From Synechococcus sp. C9 (lineage in GTDB: Bacteria; Cyanobacteriota; Cyanobacteriia; Gloeomargaritales; Gloeomargaritaceae): a stretch of 64,000 nucleotides of DNA. A program made the position numbers and the translations under genes. The stretch's first letter is position 1. Each line of letters opens with the position of its first letter. The stretch covers positions 1,158,455 to 1,222,454 of the forward strand of contig NZ_JALAAD010000001.1 of the NCBI RefSeq assembly GCF_022984075.1, written 5' to 3'. The notes beneath the pieces are model-generated. The model had not been told where the DNA came from. It did not search any database and saw only the letters and a program-made list of their open reading frames with translations. This document shows, piece by piece, positions 61,662-64,000 of the stretch.

Positions 61662-64000
61662 ATGGCACAGAACCTCCAGCAACGGACAGAATTGGGCATT
61701 CCCCCGTTACCTTTGGATGCCGCCCAGACTGCCGACCTCTGCGAGCGGTTGCAAACCCCGGACAGCACCCCCACCGACCGTTGGTTACTCCAGGAACGGG
61801 TGCCCCCCGGCGTGGACCAGGCGGCCTATGTGAAGGCGGGATTTTTGGGGGAAATTGCCCAGGGACGCCGCACCAGCCCGCAAATTACCCCCCTGACAGC
61901 GGTGGCGATGCTGGGGCAAATGGTGGGTGGCTATAACGTGCCGGTATTAATTGAGTTATTACAAAGTGCGGATGAGGCTATTCAACAGGCGGCGCAGGAG
62001 GCTTTATCCCAAATCACCCTGGTTTACGATGCGTTCAACGATGTGTGGGAATTGGCGCCGAAAAATCCCTATGCCCAGGGGGTGATTGAGGCGTGGGCGA
62101 CCGCCACCTGGTTTACCCGCAAGCCAGCGGTGCCGGAGGTGGTGACGGTGCGGGTCTTCAAGGTGCCGGGGGAGATTAACACCGATGATTTATCCCCGGC
62201 GGTCCATGCCACCACCCGCCCGGATATTCCTCTCCATGCGTTGAGTATGCTGGAAACCCGGGCACCGGGGGCGATTGCCACGATCCGGGAACTGAAGGCG
62301 TTGGGACTGCCGGTGGCGTTTGTGGGGGATGTGGTGGGCACGGGTTCGTCTCGCAAATCGGCGATCAATTCCCTGTTGTGGCACATTGGGGAGGACATTC
62401 CGGGGGTGCCGAACAAGCGGCGGGGCGGGGTGATCCTGGGGGGGACGATTGCGCCCATTTTCTTCAATACCGCCGAGGATGCGGGAGCGTTGCCGATTGA
62501 GTGTGACGTGACGGGGTTGACCACCGGGCAGGTGATCCGGATTTATCCCTACCGGGGGGAACTGCGGGATGAGCAGGGTCATGTCATTACCACATTTTGC
62601 TTAAAGCCGGAGACGTTGTTGGATGAGGTACGGGCGGGGGGACGGATTCCCCTGTTGATCGGGCGGGGGTTGACGGACAAAACCCGCAGTCGTTTGGGCT
62701 TGCCGCCGCATCCGGGGTTTGTGCGCCCCAGGCTTCCGGCGGATACGGGCAAGGGCTTTACCCTGGCGCAGAAAATCGTCGGGCGGGCCTGTGGGGTGGC
62801 GGGGGTGCGGCCGGGGACCGCCTGTGAGCCGGTGATGACCACTGTGGGTTCCCAGGATACGACGGGGCCGATGACCCGGGATGAGTTGAAGGAATTGGCC
62901 TGTTTGGGGTTTAGTGCGGATTTGGTACTGCAGAGTTTTTGTCATACGGCCGCCTATCCCAAGCCGGTGGACATTCAAACCCAGCGGGAATTGCCGGATT
63001 TTTTTGCGACCCGGGGCGGGGTGGCCCTGCGGCCGGGGGATGGGATTATCCATTCCTGGTTGAACCGGATGCTTCTGCCGGATACGGTGGGCACGGGCGG
63101 GGATTCCCACACCCGGTTTCCCTTGGGGATTTCCTTCCCGGCGGGGTCGGGGTTGGTGGCGTTTGCGGCGGCGATTGGCTCCATGCCGTTGAATATGCCG
63201 GAGTCGGTGCGGGTGCGGTTTACGGGCCGGTTGCAACCGGGGGTGACCCTGCGGGATATTGTCAATGCCATTCCCTACGTGGCACTGCAGACGGGATACC
63301 TGACCCTGGGCAAGGCGAATAAGCGCAACATTTTTGCCGGGCGGATTATGGAGATGGAGGGACTGCCGGATTTGCAGGTGGAGCAGGCGTTTGAACTCAC
63401 GGATGCGACGGCGGAACGCTCCTGTGCTGGCTGTACGATTCACCTGGGGGTGGCGACGGTGAGCGAATACCTGCGCTCGAATGTGGCGCTGATCCAGGAT
63501 ATGATCAGCCGGGGGTACGAGGACCGGCGGACATTGCAACGGCGCATGGAGAAAATGCAGGCCTGGTTGGCGAACCCCCAATTGCTGACGGCGGATCCGG
63601 ATGCGGAGTACGTGGCGACCCTGGCGGTGAATTTGGATGAGATTCGGGAACCTTTGGTGGCGGCTCCCAACGACCCGGACAATATCAAAACCCTGAGCGA
63701 ATGTGCGGGCGACCCCATTGATGAGGTATTTATCGGTTCCTGCATGACCAATATCGGCCACTACCGGGCGGCGGCCAAGGTACTGGAGGGAGCGGGGCAG
63801 GTCAAGGTGCGGTTGTGGGTCTGCCCTCCCACCCGGATGGATGAGCAGGTGTTACGGGAAGAGGGGTACTACAGCATTTTTGCGGCGGCGGGGGCCCGGT
63901 TGGAAATGCCCGGCTGTTCCCTGTGCATGGGCAATCAGGCCCGAGTGGCGGACAATACCACGGTGTTTTCCACCTCTACCCGCAATTTCAACAACCGCAT
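61662..64000 (+). CDS. acnB: Aconitate hydratase B (3' end outside window)
   Basis: Isomerises citrate and isocitrate. Starts at ATG 61662 and runs off the right edge; 779 residues are visible of about 860. N-terminal HEAT-like domain (1-155, RTELGIPPLPLDAAQTADLC), the swivelling domain (FKVPGEINTDDLSPA, then GTGSSRKSAIN), and the catalytic domain with DSHTRFPLG and 4Fe-4S cysteines in SCAGCTIHLG, GSCMTN and CSLCMGNQAR. AcnB is the usual aconitase of cyanobacteria. Divergent from the taxis operon. Confidence 0.96.
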   Translation, partial: MAQNLQQRTELGIPPLPLDAAQTADLCERLQTPDSTPTDRWLLQERVPPGVDQAAYVKAGFLGEIAQGRRTSPQITPLTAVAMLGQMVGGYNVPVLIELLQSADEAIQQAAQEALSQITLVYDAFNDVWELAPKNPYAQGVIEAWATATWFTRKPAVPEVVTVRVFKVPGEINTDDLSPAVHATTRPDIPLHALSMLETRAPGAIATIRELKALGLPVAFVGDVVGTGSSRKSAINSLLWHIGEDIPGVPNKRRGGVILGGTIAPIFFNTAEDAGALPIECDVTGLTTGQVIRIYPYRGELRDEQGHVITTFCLKPETLLDEVRAGGRIPLLIGRGLTDKTRSRLGLPPHPGFVRPRLPADTGKGFTLAQKIVGRACGVAGVRPGTACEPVMTTVGSQDTTGPMTRDELKELACLGFSADLVLQSFCHTAAYPKPVDIQTQRELPDFFATRGGVALRPGDGIIHSWLNRMLLPDTVGTGGDSHTRFPLGISFPAGSGLVAFAAAIGSMPLNMPESVRVRFTGRLQPGVTLRDIVNAIPYVALQTGYLTLGKANKRNIFAGRIMEMEGLPDLQVEQAFELTDATAERSCAGCTIHLGVATVSEYLRSNVALIQDMISRGYEDRRTLQRRMEKMQAWLANPQLLTADPDAEYVATLAVNLDEIREPLVAAPNDPDNIKTLSECAGDPIDEVFIGSCMTNIGHYRAAAKVLEGAGQVKVRLWVCPPTRMDEQVLREEGYYSIFAAAGARLEMPGCSLCMGNQARVADNTTVFSTSTRNFNNR

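Noticed and set aside
62601-63761. 386-codon open frame on the minus strand
   Set aside because: It lies fully antisense to acnB, whose conserved motifs and frame are certain; the product is R/P/H-rich, as expected from the complement of a G+C-rich gene.
1-64000. tRNA, rRNA, tmRNA or RNase P RNA genes
   Set aside because: I looked through every intergenic stretch for cloverleaf arms and GGTTCGA-type loops and found no convincing candidate; a covariance search could still reveal one.

Overview
This 64 kb window reads as cyanobacterial chromosome. The clearest markers are psb28 and ctpA (photosystem II assembly and D1 maturation), a long-form lrtA/hpf, a DevA-type ABC ATPase, a PATAN-type response regulator heading a Pil/Tax taxis operon, a geranylgeranyl diphosphate synthase, a beta carbonic anhydrase, a DUF29 protein, a CIA30 protein and acnB. 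Most genes are G+C-rich with many CCC/GGG runs. I saw no rRNA or tRNA gene and no CRISPR array. The exact genus is not decidable from the sequence alone.

Layout. 1-9.7 kb: a hydantoinase/oxoprolinase gene cut by the left edge, a complete IS4-type insertion sequence with perfect 16-bp ends and a 9-bp target duplication, a zinc-ribbon membrane protein, DUF29, CIA30, nadA, lrtA, lysA and a LysM/DUF928 exported protein. 10-20 kb: a tight minus-strand cluster (small membrane protein, bioY, lspA), an orphan devA, then ylxR-nusA-rimP, then truA-rplQ-rpoA-rpsK-rpsM-rpmJ-infA-adk, which is the distal part of the spc/alpha ribosomal operon. 20-22.1 kb: a gene-poor insertion that parts adk from secY. 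It holds two integron attC-like sites, an orphan antitoxin, a frameshifted DUF433 antitoxin and two small transposon-like repeats. 22-42 kb: housekeeping genes (secY, nadC, csaB, ftsH, a DnaJ-like protein, a metallophosphoesterase, an exported methyltransferase, an APC permease, a PAP2-like protein, GGPP synthase, a bestrophin, a phosphodiester glycosidase, a YheT-type hydrolase, ilvB, a 2-oxoglutarate oxygenase, carbonic anhydrase). 42.1-44.1 kb: an A+T-richer type II restriction-modification pair. 44-54 kb: tatC, ndk, tldD-thrC-DNA glycosylase, an orphan sugar ABC permease, a KhpB/Jag-like protein, psb28 facing ctpA, a coiled-coil protein and a gene encoding only the C-terminal part of CobN. 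54-61.3 kb: a five-gene taxis operon (PatA-like regulator, CheY, CheW, MCP, hybrid CheA). From 61.7 kb: acnB, running off the right edge.

Two families of short terminal-inverted-repeat elements are scattered through the intergenic regions. Family A ends in TATAGCAATCC and its complement, is flanked by TA, and looks like an IS630/Tc1-type MITE. Family B ends in AAGGGCACCTCTA and its complement. They share a G+C-rich hairpin core. One A copy (4655-4755) sits inside a B copy and shows a TA target duplication.

Standout observations are the nested MITE, the CALIN-like cassette remnant inside the ribosomal operon order, the stand-alone CobN C-terminal half, a possible 20-codon leader ORF overlapping the lrtA start, and a zinc ribbon on the end of acetolactate synthase.
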